NCBI RefSeq assembly: GCF_000003815.2
Contig: NC_049996.1
Span: forward strand, 458,942-522,941
DNA length: 64,000 nt
Direction of reading: 5' to 3'
DNA from: Branchiostoma floridae
Taxonomy: Eukaryota > Chordata > Leptocardii > Amphioxiformes > Branchiostomatidae
Shown here piece by piece: positions 52,419-63,949 of this stretch. Made by a program: the position numbers and the translations under genes. The notes under the pieces were generated by a model. It had not been told where the DNA came from, made no database searches, and was given only the letters and a program-made list of their open reading frames with translations. Numbering within the stretch: the first letter of the stretch is position 1; the number at the start of each line of letters is the position of its first letter.

Positions 52419-54531
52419 ATGCAGATAAGTCAGACGTTCAGCCTGGTTTCCATGGCAGCACTGCTGTCCGCGTCATTCTGCCTGATCGCCAGCGTGCACC
52501 ACGAGCCGTGGAGTCCCGGGAACGAGGCCTGGGGCCCTGGGGACGTGATGGACTGTTCCAACCACTTCGTGCTACAGAGGGTCACAGATACAACACATGG
52601 CAGGTGGGACATTCTCATCTTGTGGTTTATAGTGTTGTTGACTTCAAAGGTTCCGGGATGGCCCCAATGCTGTGCTTATGAGAGAGGGACGTTACAACTT
52701 TCCCTCAGTACGGAAGCCCATAGCGACACTTGTGTACTAAGTGTGCAGGCAGTGCACACGCTGAGTATGGTACCGGTCCATCCCGCGGTGTGAGTGTATC
52801 AAACCTTACACTACGCTGGGCCAGAAGTACAGGCGCTACAAGGCTTCACTGGGCCAGTTCCAACCCCACCACAACCATTTCTTACCGCACAAAACTGGTG
52901 TGTTGCGAAGAAACAAATAAACAGACAGAGACAATTATGACAAGGTTGGCATCTTTAGCTTCTGACAATATTCCCTTTACAGGTTCAACTGGCATCATGT
53001 TGACACTGAATTTCGTTGTACTAGCCGACCCTGATATGTTGAATAACACATTTGGAAAACATGGGAACTAGGAAATTTTAGGGAATGTCCCTCTCTGTCT
53101 AATCTCGTATTCATGTATGCTCGTGTACGTAAGTGTGTTTGTGTGTGTGCACTGTCGATGCATCGTTTTGCTTTTCTATATTCCGTAGTCAAACTTTTTA
53201 TCTTCATTTTCAGATATTACCAAGACACAGGCCTTGCCGTAAGTGACGTCACTTCCCAGCTGACCGTCCGGACCGTACCACTACCCAAGCCCGTGAGGGT
53301 GGATCCTGTGGGGCGGGGTCACGAGGCTGACGTCACAGGTTTCCAGTATACCTGGCAAGTGTCAATCATCTGTCTGCTTTGATGGAAAATGGTCTCGACA
53401 ATACAACAGTATTAAAGGCAACCTAATTAATATTAGCCAGAGTCTGTGTTGTATAAGTTAAATTATGAAAGTCAATTTTGGGGCCCTTTTCTACAAAAAA
53501 AAAGTCTAATTTCGATTTAGGTCATGGCGTGCCGGCTGTCTAAAAAAAGTATGATGAAGAAACTCTATTCCATTCGGTACCAACATTCAAGAAGCATAAA
53601 TTGAATGCCGCAACGGAGCTTACCGAACAGTGTTAACATATAACATTTAATTCCTGGATCAAGGCGTAATTTTTGTGGGTTAGAATGTTTAGGGAATCCG
53701 TGGCTTGTGTCTGCGTCGTTTTTAACAGCTCAAAGTATGACATAAGGATGTAAATGTGGGAATGTAGTGCAATATGTATCAATTTCATACAGATCATTTC
53801 CACTTCTAACTATAGCCTTCCTTTTACATAGATAAGCGTCAAAGGTCGTTTCTATCGTAGCTTTGATAGAAATTGTACGACAAAAGAAAAAGACGACGAT
53901 GTGTGCAACTACGTGTTACCCTAGGCGTTAGCCTCTCAGGTCAAGTGGGGTCAAACAACAATTGATGCTGAAACACTTGTTTCTGCATCACCCCTGCACA
54001 GTCCTCCCTCTCGATGGGTTCATACTCTTCACACACACAATGAAACACCAACACAAGTGTTAAAATGGGCGCGAGTGCGTGGACACCGCATCGCGTCGAA
54101 TAATGTACCGTAACAGTGTAAACAAGCGACGCGACCGCACCTCCTTGTAAAGAACAGTTTTCTGAACAACCCTTCACGGTACTTATGGTTTGTAGTGTTT
54201 AGAAGATTTTTGGTACAAAACAGGTACGAGAGTGGATACTGGGTGTGGTTGTTTGTCAAGGTCAAGGTGACAGGAGTCACAACTGCAGTTTGTGAACGAG
54301 ACGCCAGGTGGTGTGTCCTCTTCTTTTGCAGACCCGACGTCGTCCCGAGGAGACTGGTTAACAATCAGTTGCAATATATATCTCCAGCTAAGTTTAATCG
54401 TGTTTGAAAGTCGTATTCTCCGTAAAACAGAATTGAAAGTAAATCAAAACTCTTTTGCACTAGGTCTGATGACGTCAGAGCAGCCACACGATCACAACCG
54501 CAAAGGCTCTCGGGACAAACATGACGCATAA
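52419..54531 (+). CDS. Unrecognised three-exon gene for a small, probably secreted protein
   Basis: Not recognised. Exons 52419-52603, 53214-53338 and 54332-54531 join in phases 2 and 1 with consensus GT-AG sites to 169 residues. The first about 25 residues are a good signal peptide (TFSLVSMAALLSASFCLIAS). The next part is Pro/Trp-rich (HHEPWSPGNEAWGPGDV) with DCSNHFVLQRV, and exon 2 reads YYQDTGLAVSDVTSQLTVRT. Few cysteines, no other membrane segment. The ATG lies 12 bases after an acceptor (tttcacag), suggesting a 5' UTR intron. Alternatives: exon 3 may start at 54464 (same phase, 125 residues), or exon 1 may splice to 52983, ending soon after in a 78-residue form. Exons 2 and 3 carry three TGACGTCA palindromes. 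Coding status rests on signal peptide and phase agreement; exon 3 is the weakest part. Confidence 0.5.
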
Positions 54532-56081
54532 GGCAAGTTGTATGTATGTATTTGTGTTTGTATCAAATTGTAACGATTAAGTCATTTTTTTCTAAGAAAC
54601 AAATGAAATATATTTTACTAGATTTTCAAGAAAAATACAAATTTTGTATTTCTTTCTTGAAAGAACTTAATATGTACCACGAATAATTCAGTTATTTTTT
54701 GTTTTGTTTTTAGTGAATGGTTTATTTGATTTGAAATGTTTTCGTTCTTTCCAGACATCTTGCACGCCATGACTGTGACATTATGGACTCATGAACTTTT
54801 AGACACACACTCCACAGCATCGTTTCAAATTAGGGACTAAAATACTTGCGGCTTAGACGTTCGTATGTTGCTATTTTATTGTTGTTGTTGTTTTTTTATT
54901 TGTTTTGTTGTACATACCTCATCTAAGTAGGTTGCATTAATCTTCACTCAACACGAGTCAGTTAACTCCAGCCACCAAACCCATTTGAATTGATTTTGAA
55001 TAAAAGTTTTCTTTTGCTTTTGAGTTTAACAGGGTTCGCGGAAACGATTGGGCTGTCTGTCTAGTCTGTCTAGCCTGTCCTGACATGATAGCCAGGCCAG
55101 GCAGACAGCCCAGTCGTTTCCTCAAACCCAGTTTAAGACTACTACACTCTAAAACAATCCAACCATACAGAAACATGTATATACGGGAGTTTATATCAGG
55201 GTATCGGTGTTTGAAGGAAAAATTAGATTCGCATATGTTAAGATATTTTAAGATATGAAAGTACATTTAAGACGTGTGCAGAATAGTTCTATATGTCCCG
55301 AAAGTTTTCTATTCAGTTTATTTCATCGCTTGTACTTTATATTTTGCCTTATGCGATACTTTGAGTTGTGAGTGGTAATGGCGAATCCTGTGTAGTTTGC
55401 TGATTTTGTACTTTTGTTACGGTTCAATATTTTCTTTGACAACGGGGCAAAGAGCCCTTGAACACACTACATCGTATTACTTTAATTGTTATTATCATTA
55501 AAATCTCGTCGTTTGTTTACGTTTTAATATTTTGGTAATATATTGAAATGCAATAAACTAATAATTCTAGAAGGCTTCAAATGATATGATTGCGTGTCCT
55601 TCTTGTCAGGGGCCGTAACCTTTGACATATCAGCTATAGTACATTTCGCTGCACTGCGTACTTAGAATCGTGGACTTACTTAGACTCGAAATTGTCTTCC
55701 TTTCTCTTTGGTTGATTGTGTTATTCGTAACTGTAAGGCGATATGCACCCTTCTAAAGAAATCAAAGATGGTTGATGTAAATATGTAGCAGTTTTCACAT
55801 CTCGGTCTGTTGTATTTATGTTTTCCCGAAGGAGAAAACATATTGTTTTTGCTGGTGCGTTTTTTCTTTCTTCCTCCTAGCAGGATAGGTTTACGGAAAA
55901 GGCTACGCTGTCTACCTGGGCTGGCTATCTTGTCAGGATACTCGGATACCCCCATTCAAAACCCCAATTCATTTTTTCACTCGCATACACTAATTTTGGA
56001 GATAGCCCAAATTGGTATAGTAAATGTGTATGCGAGTAGAGGGAAAACATTCTGCATTTTTGCAAAAAATGTTCCTTGTTT
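54532..56081. other. Intergenic with hairpin repeats; no gene seen
   Basis: AT-rich. Includes a palindromic element at 55022-55136 and a related half-copy at 55885-55930. No conserved coding sequence recognised. Confidence 0.5.
55022..55136. repeat. Hairpin MITE (GGAAACGAYTGGGCTGTCTG)
   Basis: Left arm gtttaacagggttcgcggaa, then acgattgggctgtctgtc, pairs with right arm cagacagcccagtcgtttcc, then tcaaacccagtttaa. A diverged single arm (ggaaaaggctacgctgtcta) occurs at 55887-55930, so it is a dispersed family. Confidence 0.75.
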
Positions 56082-57250
56082 ATTTGTTTATTTGTTTATT
56101 ACACTTCCCATAAATGGTGGGGAGACAAAACAGGTGATACCACCTCTGCAAGTTGTCTCCCCGAAACAAAATACACAACACAAGTAAATAATAAGAGTCA
56201 ACAATGGTATATACAGGAATAATCGGAAACAAACAATAACTTATATACAATACTCATTCAATTAAATAATAAGAATAATCAAAAATGGTATGCACAGTGA
56301 TAATCGGAAACAAAATATAACTTATATACAAAATGCACAATGTTTATATACAAAGTTGAACGGTTAACGTGCTCTTGTTGCGAAGCACGTCGAACAGGAG
56401 CAGAACGACTTCCAAGTACATGGGGTGTCTGTATTATAAAGCTGTGTGAATCGGTTGTGTAGGTATTTTAACAACTGACGTTTAAATGTAGTTGTGTGTG
56501 ATGACTGAGAGACATAGCGGCCCATGGCTCTAAGGTTCCCATCCAGCCCATTCCAAATACTAATGAGTCTTGGGATGTATGAGATGGCAAACTGTTGAGT
56601 TTTAGACCTAAAAGGTGTTGCCATGTTGGCCCTAAAGCTTCTAGTCCCTCTAGATGAGAAAGAAACATGTCTGAGTCATATATGTTCCCAATAGACTTTA
56701 CAAACAGTAGAACGTCGGCAGCTTCTCTCCTATATGAGAGTGGTAGCATACCCAGAGACGTCAACCTGGATTTGTAGTCAGGATGTTCATGACCAGCACC
56801 CAGTATATACTTAGATGCACGACGCTGTACACCCTCTATAAGACTGATCAGCTTGCGAGACCCGGGGCACCAAACTGGCGAGCTGTACTCTAGCATACTT
56901 CTCACCAGAGTTATGTAGAGGTATTTCCTACTGTCTACACTGGTCGTATAGCCAACTGTGCGTTTTACAAAACCTTGCATAGAGTTTGCTCGAGCTGTAG
57001 TGTTCACAACATGATCGTTCCATTTGAGGTCGAATTGTGCAGTGACACCAAGATCAGGCATGCGACTCACTAGCTCTAGACTTGTACCATTCATGTCATA
57101 ACTGTACATGACTGGTTTCCTAGACCGTGTAAGCCGCAGCACCTACACTTAGAAAGATTAAAGTATAATCTCCAAGTAGTACTCCAGTTATACATTGACG
57201 TAATGTCATACTGAAGTTTAACACAGTCGTCAGTATTATTGCCTTAAATT
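56082..57250 (-). mobile_element. 5'-truncated non-LTR retrotransposon, 3' end of reverse-transcriptase ORF
   Basis: On the minus strand, from about 57240, reverse-transcriptase C-terminal motifs are readable: LYFNLSKC, LGVTAQFDLKWNDHV, ANSMQGFVKRTVGY, LYITLVRSMLEYSSPVWCPG and LIEGVQRRASKYILG. Another frame carries AISYIPRLISIWNGL. The reading shifts frame near 57130 and near 56620, so it is dead. The 3' end is a tandem (CAAATAAA)n tail at about 56082-56102 (minus strand), preceded by a hairpin (56119-56128 with 56153-56162). Tail and motifs fit the Jockey/CR1/L2 side of LINEs; the exact clade is not settled. Confidence 0.85.
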
Positions 57251-58156
57251 TGTACCTTCACGTGCATGCTAGTGTAAGGGATCGCCACCCAGTTTGGATA
57301 ACAAAGTTCTTTATTCATAACCAATGTCTATGTACAATCAGTGCCCACGTTTCGAGATCGCATTGTTAGCAGCGACACCTAGCTGCAGTGTGGACCATAG
57401 CCAGTAAGCCCCGAAGAAGGTGACAGACGGTTATTCATGCATAACAGATGAGCTAATCTTCCACTGACCGTTACATAAAAGACATACGTTATGTACAGTA
57501 TTTACAATTTTTGGCATATCTACAGATTCAATTACATATACTCTATGCAAATCCCCAAATGATTAGATAGGTATTCAATGCAAATTTAAACTGAGTCTAC
57601 TTGTCTACTGTCAGTATGTATTCTGATATGCAAGCGATATATTGAACTACATACGGACATTAAGTTACGCTGTCCAGACGTTTTACTTCTTTGTCACAGG
57701 AATGCAAATATACATTCATTTGATATATATTAAACTTTTTAGCTGTTTTTCAACACAACAAACATACGTTATGTACAGTATTTACAAAATGTGGTATCTA
57801 CAGATTCTATAACATACAGTCTATGCAAATCCTCGAATAATGCGATTATAAGGCTTCAATGCAAATGTACGAGCGTAACTGTCGATATGTTTTCTGATAT
57901 ACAAGTGATATTGAACTATCTGCAGACATTAAGTTATGCCTTACTTCTTTGTCATAGGAATACAAATATACATGCATTTGATATATACTGACGTTTTTAG
58001 CTGTCTGTCAACACGGCAAATTGAATTGCTCACCTCGAATTTTGTTGTGTTTAAAGACAGCTAATAACTTCAATATGGACTATAGCAACATTGATTAGCT
58101 TTCATGCCATTTGATATATATTTTGTCGTTGATCGCGTCTTTCAAATCTATGGTGA
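57251..58156 (-). other. 3' flank of the polycystin gene, with repeats
   Basis: Contains a dispersed repeat copy at 57293-57445 (agcagcgacacctagctgca, then cccgaagaaggtgacagacg), also found in tandem at 63467-63710, and a 280-bp tandem duplication at 57482-58018. Part may be the polycystin 3' UTR. No coding exon seen. Confidence 0.5.
57482..58018 (+). repeat. Tandem duplication, period 280
   Basis: acatacgttatgtacagtat opens both copies (57482 and 57762). Both then share ctatgcaaatcc, ttcaatgcaaat, ttctgatat-caag, gacattaagtta and catttgatatata in order. The second copy has several deletions. Confidence 0.8.
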
Positions 58157-61100
58157 CTACTCTTCAATGAGTTGAACGCTTGTTGTTACTTTGATGACAG
58201 GACAGCGGACACTACGAGTGGCCCATGTTCGGTTGTGTGATACCTCCATCTTGAAACTGTCCCTCTGTCGACTTGAAGGGAGGATGGAGTCACAGATGTC
58301 GAGGCTTTCGTCCAGTTTCTCTCGGACAATGCGTAGGTTGGCATGAAGCTCTTCAATTTTCAACTCACCTGTACACAAAAATTGTACAATAATGTAGGTT
58401 TCGAATAGAACAAGAATCATTCGAGTCTACACTGCTAAGGCTTTACGACAGTTGTGTATAATCTCTAACAAAACTAAATACAGAGAGAGAAAGATAAATA
58501 AACATACACACTCAAGAACACACACAGAGAAAAAGAGAGAGAAATTGCACAATGTACAGAAACAACACTGTTACTGTAAATGCGTTCAAGTTTGCGGGGA
58601 TTTAATTTCGCGGTAACTGGAAAAATGACTTTTCGCGGTGGTTTTAGGTTCGCGGGAGCACCATGCACTGTAGTCTCTTACTGCCATGGAAAAATGTTCG
58701 CGGTGGTTTTGAGTTCGCGGTGAAGCAGCACCACGAAAACCACCGCGAAAGTTTGTTCATTTACAGTGCTTCGCTCCTTTGCGGATGAAGTAACAGAGAC
58801 AGACCTCTAACTTTCTTTCGGTTGTCTTACTTGGTTTGCTCTCTGTAGCCTCTGAGTTGTGTACCCCCAACATTGCTAAGAAGCGTCTCCACATGTGCTC
58901 GGCGAGGTCACGGTCATGGTCGACCTCTACGTCAGCGGAAATGGCGTCACAGATGATGGTCATGAGGAAGTTGACCAGGAGGATGAAGACGAATATCATG
59001 AAGGTGGAGAAGTAAATCGGCCCGAGGAGCGGATTGGTTTCCATCACGTGATCTGTGACGAACCTGTTCAAATGGAGAAATTCACTCAGTGACAATGTTG
59101 CAAATATTGGAGTTTTTGGTTTCAACTGCGCATCAAATGCATCATGGGTAATGTGTCAAAGTTGAAGGCCTCTTTGACATTAACAAAACGAGCTTGGACA
59201 TTAGAGTCAAGTTAGGTCTTTACCATTCATTGACTATTACCCACAATGCATTTCTCTGTGCATGCGCAGTTAGAACTATGAACATTTTCATTCTATGCTT
59301 GGTGTCCTTGATTTACATTTTAATTGCCCATAGCTTGATTATAAATTGCCATTGAAAAGATTTCTGCACTCATCTAGCACGCTTTTCGGTGAGCTATACA
59401 CACCACTGGAGATTATTTCAGTTTCACATTTGAGCCAAGATTCATTGTACTGCAAACAGTTGCGTTTGACATATGACGTCACGTGTAAGCTGCTCCATAC
59501 AATGGCGCAGTGATACTTAATGTATGATTCTGTGCCCTATCTTTCACTGACTTCTACTGATGTCGTTACAAGTTTACATATGAAACTTACGCCCCGAGCA
59601 TCATCTCGAAGAGAGCGAGCGTCGTGCGGTACAGGTCAGTGTAAGACTCCAGATGACACACAAAAATAAGGTGTCCTGACAAGAGAGATAACAACATCAG
59701 CCGTAAGTAACCACCATCTACAACCTGCATGCAATAATACACTATTTGGCTCGCTCCCTGAGAGCGTCGCCAAAAAGAGTGATTTTTCAGTGGCCCTTAA
59801 CTATAGAAATTACCATAGGTGAGGCTTTTTAACGTGCTCGAGCTCAATGTGTGGCTCTCCTAAAACACTGGACTTCCAGTTTTACGACCCATACGAAAAG
59901 ACGTCCCTAACCGAAGCTTGGTACTCACCTGAACTGATGAATGCCACAAAAGCGATACTAGCAACAACCAAGAACGACGTTAGTTCCTTCTTCATGATGC
60001 TTGGGAGAGCCAGAAGCTTGCTGATCGTCTGGCTGAAGCGGACGACGCGAATCAGTGCTATGGTGTTGAAGAAGACACCAGCGCCCAAGATGTGCTTGAA
60101 GACACTATCCCACCATGCAGCAGTTGACAGGTCCACAAAGTTGGCAAACCCAAGTTCACCTGTTAAGTGGAAGTGGCAAAATGTTTATTTTTCTCCTTCA
60201 AGTTATGGATAATGTATTGAGTATATAAGTATAAGAAAACTAAGTGTTAACTCAGGAGAAGAGAGACTGGAAGACCACCTCTTACATAGGCATCTTAAAG
60301 GTTGGATCTCACTGCACTTGGGATACCTGTGCGACACAGCGGGGTTCATTCACTGCGACACTGTTGTGCTATATTACGTAATACGTGAAAGTATAACTTA
60401 GAAGACAAAAAATATGCACAAAACGTAAGAAAATTCCTTCTTTATCTCTGAAAGTCGTTGAGTACTCTTTCTCCGCAGTGCCGCACCGGTGCCCCAGTGA
60501 GATGCCACCTGAAGAGACGCAGGAGGTTTTGGTTCAATTTTTCGGAAGAGAGCTTATTCCATGATGATGAAAGATGATGAAAGAAGCATGTAAGCAAGAT
60601 TTAAGCAACATTGCCATCTCGGTAAATACGTTGAGCCTATTGTGGAGCTTATGGAAAACCATAGTACTTCCATATGATGAAAGAAGCAAGATATAAGCAA
60701 GCTTTAAGCAACATTGCCATCTCGGTAAATACGGAGCCTACCATTGGTTTTAGACACCATGCCCAGTGTAGCCGATGCCACCGTGTATAGCTTGATGAAG
60801 ACAGAAATGATCATCACCGTTCCGATAAGGACGACACATTCGAGAATATTCCAGGGCGAGATGAAATATGTCCATCCCTGTTCTTTCCCCGACTTCATTG
60901 CCTTATAAAGCATAACGAAGAATAGAATAACGAAGACGATATGCAGAAGTAGATGTACATAGTCATTCCCACTTTCGTACTGAAACATTTTGAACGCTGT
61001 GATTGTTGATGTTGCCATGAGGTTCCCTATGTCGGGATGATCCACGGAAATCTTCACCACACTGAACTGCTTTAGGTTGGGGTTATAAAAGTTCATGTCA

Positions 61101-63949
61101 ATTTCCAAGGACTTTGTGTATTTGTCGACGTACTCAAAATCTTTCAGCGTACTGAAAACGGACGCAGACGTACTCGCATCTAAGGGGAAGTCAAGAGAGT
61201 GATGGTTTGTACAGGCTGAGTTGAAGTCTGGGTGGTTCCCAAGGTTTGGAACTGTAAATCGCCAGCAGTTGCTAGACACGTTCCCATGAAGAGAAGTCCA
61301 GCCGAGACCGTTGTGTTTGTCAGTCTTCTTGGTACCTACGTAGATGAAAATATACCATGTTTAAACTTCCCTGTAGATGTAGATATCACAATGTTTCAAC
61401 GTGCACCAACGTTGTGCCAATGTTGCACTGTAATATGATGCATTGTTTTGTTTGCCTCATACCTCTGGAAAAAAGCTTCCTGAAGTCAGGCTAACGTGTG
61501 AAAAAGCACAGACGTGTCGTAATTTGACCATGAAACTTACTCTAATATATAAGATTCCATGGATTTATTCTAAATTGTCTTTAACATGTGTACCTATCGT
61601 CACTCATTTGGATACTACGTAAACACAATTAGACAGACCAAAAGCAATACTTCCCCTTGAATTAAAAAGTAAGCCATTCCGTAGACAAGTCATGCCTGAT
61701 CAATGACTAGTTCTGTCAACTCTGAACTGTACTTCTTGCCATTCGACAGGCAGTGCATTCAGGTAACTACGGGAGAAAAACAACCCAGACACGACGAAAA
61801 CATAGACTTTTTAAAAGGAATGACCTGGAAGTTGTCTAACTTGTACCAAACGCGGAGGGCCGAGGCGGAAGGATTCGGTGTTATGTGCGAACTGTCGGTC
61901 CAAGAACTTCATTTTCCCGCCGTTGTACCAGGCAGCCGGGTAGAGGGTGGGCAAGAGGGCATCTTCAAGCCAGGAGTAAAAGTGGTCCGGCGTTCGGATC
62001 TGTAAACATTATGGGTCAGTCATACTGTCACAAGTCAAAATGTGTGTTTGTTTGTGTGTTTGTTAATATGGTAGGTATTTGCATGAAGATATGACGTCTC
62101 CGAACTCTTGTTTTCACTTGAATCTAGTTACTTACCGCATCATGGTCCTGTAGTATACTGTTAGAAAGTGACTGTGTTTCGTAAAACACCATCTCATCGT
62201 TGCTGGCCTGGGCGATGTAGAAGAGGACCCCCACGAACACAAACAGGAGGAATAAATCCATCAGCACCGAGGCAGACTTCTTACTCAGGTCCTTCTTCTT
62301 TTTAGCCCATTGGCGATTCGCGCTGACAGGAGGATAGACCTTCTTCGGTACTGATATAGAATGCATACCGTGAAGAAGAAAGCTTAATTAATGATAATTT
62401 GATTTTTAATCAAACTTTAAAACGTGCAGTCGTATTTCTAATTAGATGCATATAACTAGCTAAGTTGCACTGCTGACGCAATATATTACACTCAGACAAT
62501 AACAGGTAGACAATACTTTTACTTTATAGTCAACTGTACTTACAACTCATTAACATACACTTCTGAAATACAATTATGACTATGTGTTTCTTTCGTGAGT
62601 TGGAATAAAAAAATTTACGCTACATTGCTTTGTCCGCTTTACCATCTGGTATCAGTGCATTGTTGCACCCCAAAGAATTATATGTATTTCCGTTTCTAAG
62701 ATTCAGATTAAGGTGCATAACTTCCAACCTTTCGTATTCCACAGGTTCAGCTGCATGTCGTCCTTCCTAATGGCCGGTGGTTTGTTGAGGAAGGGTAGGC
62801 CACACACGGTGGCCAGAACCACAGCCATCGCAAAAATCTGTTATATGAGAGAAAGACAATATAAGTATAACTAATATTCTGCACGTTGCCTTTGAGTGAC
62901 TATGAGTTTCAGTTTTCCATAACTTTTTTTAGCACATTCAGTAATCCCCAAATCGTGTAGATCCCTACCGATGTAATCTGATAATTTTCTACTCGGTCCA
63001 GAATACGGTCCACTGATTTTTGTCAGGTCCGTTTTTTTTTTACCGGTCCAACAATTGAAAAACATCGTACCAATACCCACCCCTAATTATGATTATTATG
63101 ATTCTCATACATCCTACAATGGATATAGTTTTCCTTTACACAACCATTTACTCTTGCATCCTACATCACCTGAAGGGTCTCCATGACACAGCTGGACCCC
63201 ATGAAGGACATGATGAAAGCCTTCATCCAGGAGTCGCTCTTCTCCCTCCCCCAGTCCATACTGTACAGGATGACGAAGAACCCGGAGCTGGTGGACACCA
63301 GGAACACGGCTACCCAGGCCACGTACCTGGCCAGGCGAAACACGGATCTCCGGAGGTATCCTGTGGTACAACAGGCAGGTTCGCGGTTTACACTACGCAT
63401 GAGTAAGGTCACTGCAGCTAAGTGTCGCTGCTGCAATGTGAAGAACACGGTTTTAAAAGTGGCTGAGTTTCTATCCCCGTCACGTTTGGGACCGCATTCT
63501 TTACACCACAGCAACGACACCTAGCTGCAGTGCGAAGGAGTAGAGCCAGTGTGCAGCGTGAATAATGCGGTCTCGAATATGACTAAGTTTCTATCCCCGT
63601 CACGTTTGGGACAGCAGATTTCACACTGTAGCAGCGACACCTAGCTGCAGTGCGAAGGAGTAGAACCAGTCAGTATTGCCCTGGGGAAGGTGACAGAAGA
63701 CCGAAACACCAGCAAGTGATCATCTACAAGTGTAGTACAAAGAGCATCTAAGTAAATGTCAACCAGTGATTTAACAACCTCATGAAACTTACTATAGAGT
63801 ATAATACACGCATTTTGCTTACCCTGGGACGCACGGACTACCATCTCCGGTGTGTGGACAGACAGGGAAGCCTCCCAGCGGAACAGCTTCACAATCAGCA
63901 AGTTCACAGGTGCAACAGTCAGGGTAGACATGAGACTGATATACAATTC
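58157..63949 (-). CDS. Polycystin-1-family protein, last ten exons (5' part outside the window)
   Basis: Membrane receptor/channel-type protein of the PKD1/PKD1L/PKDREJ group. Minus-strand exons: 63949-63823, 63360-63170, 62837-62729, 62350-62136, 61999-61825, 61335-60742, 60159-59929, 59675-59591, 59063-58831 and 58368-58157. All phases agree, giving 723 residues with stop at 58159-58157. Exons 1-3 carry early membrane helices of the eleven-pass PKD1 layout (APVNLLIVKLFRW, YVAWVAVFLVSTSSGFFVIL). Exon 4 starts the six-pass polycystin core (LMDLFLLFVFVGVLFYIAQA). Exons 5-6 hold the TOP/polycystin loop (LGPPRLVQVRQLPG, FEYVDKYTKSLE) and S2-S3 (SPWNILECVVLIGTVMII). Exon 7 gives S4-S5 (ALIRVVRFSQTISKLLALPS). 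Exon 8 is the pore region LFEMMLGA. Exon 9 is S6 (FILLVNFLMTIICDAIS). Exon 10 is a short charged helix without EF-hand. The upstream helices make PKD1-type more likely than PKD2. LGA replaces the LGD of PKD2 channels. Confidence 0.93.
58572..58767 (+). repeat. Palindromic MITE, TACTGTAAATGC family, in the last polycystin intron
   Basis: tactgtaaatgcgttcaag to gttcatttacagtg, with the family landmark gagcaccatgcactgtagtc and pairing blocks ttcgcggtggttttgagttc and cacgaaaaccaccgcgaa. CpG-rich, hence fairly young. Confidence 0.8.
63421..63712 (+). repeat. 120-bp tandem repeat in a polycystin intron
   Basis: gtttctatccccgtcacgtt recurs at 63467 and 63587. Each copy continues to cgacacctagctgcagtgcg, then aaggagtag. 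The second copy continues to ggggaaggtgacagaagacc. A related single copy is at 57293-57445 outside the gene, so this is a dispersed family that has duplicated in tandem here. Confidence 0.8.
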
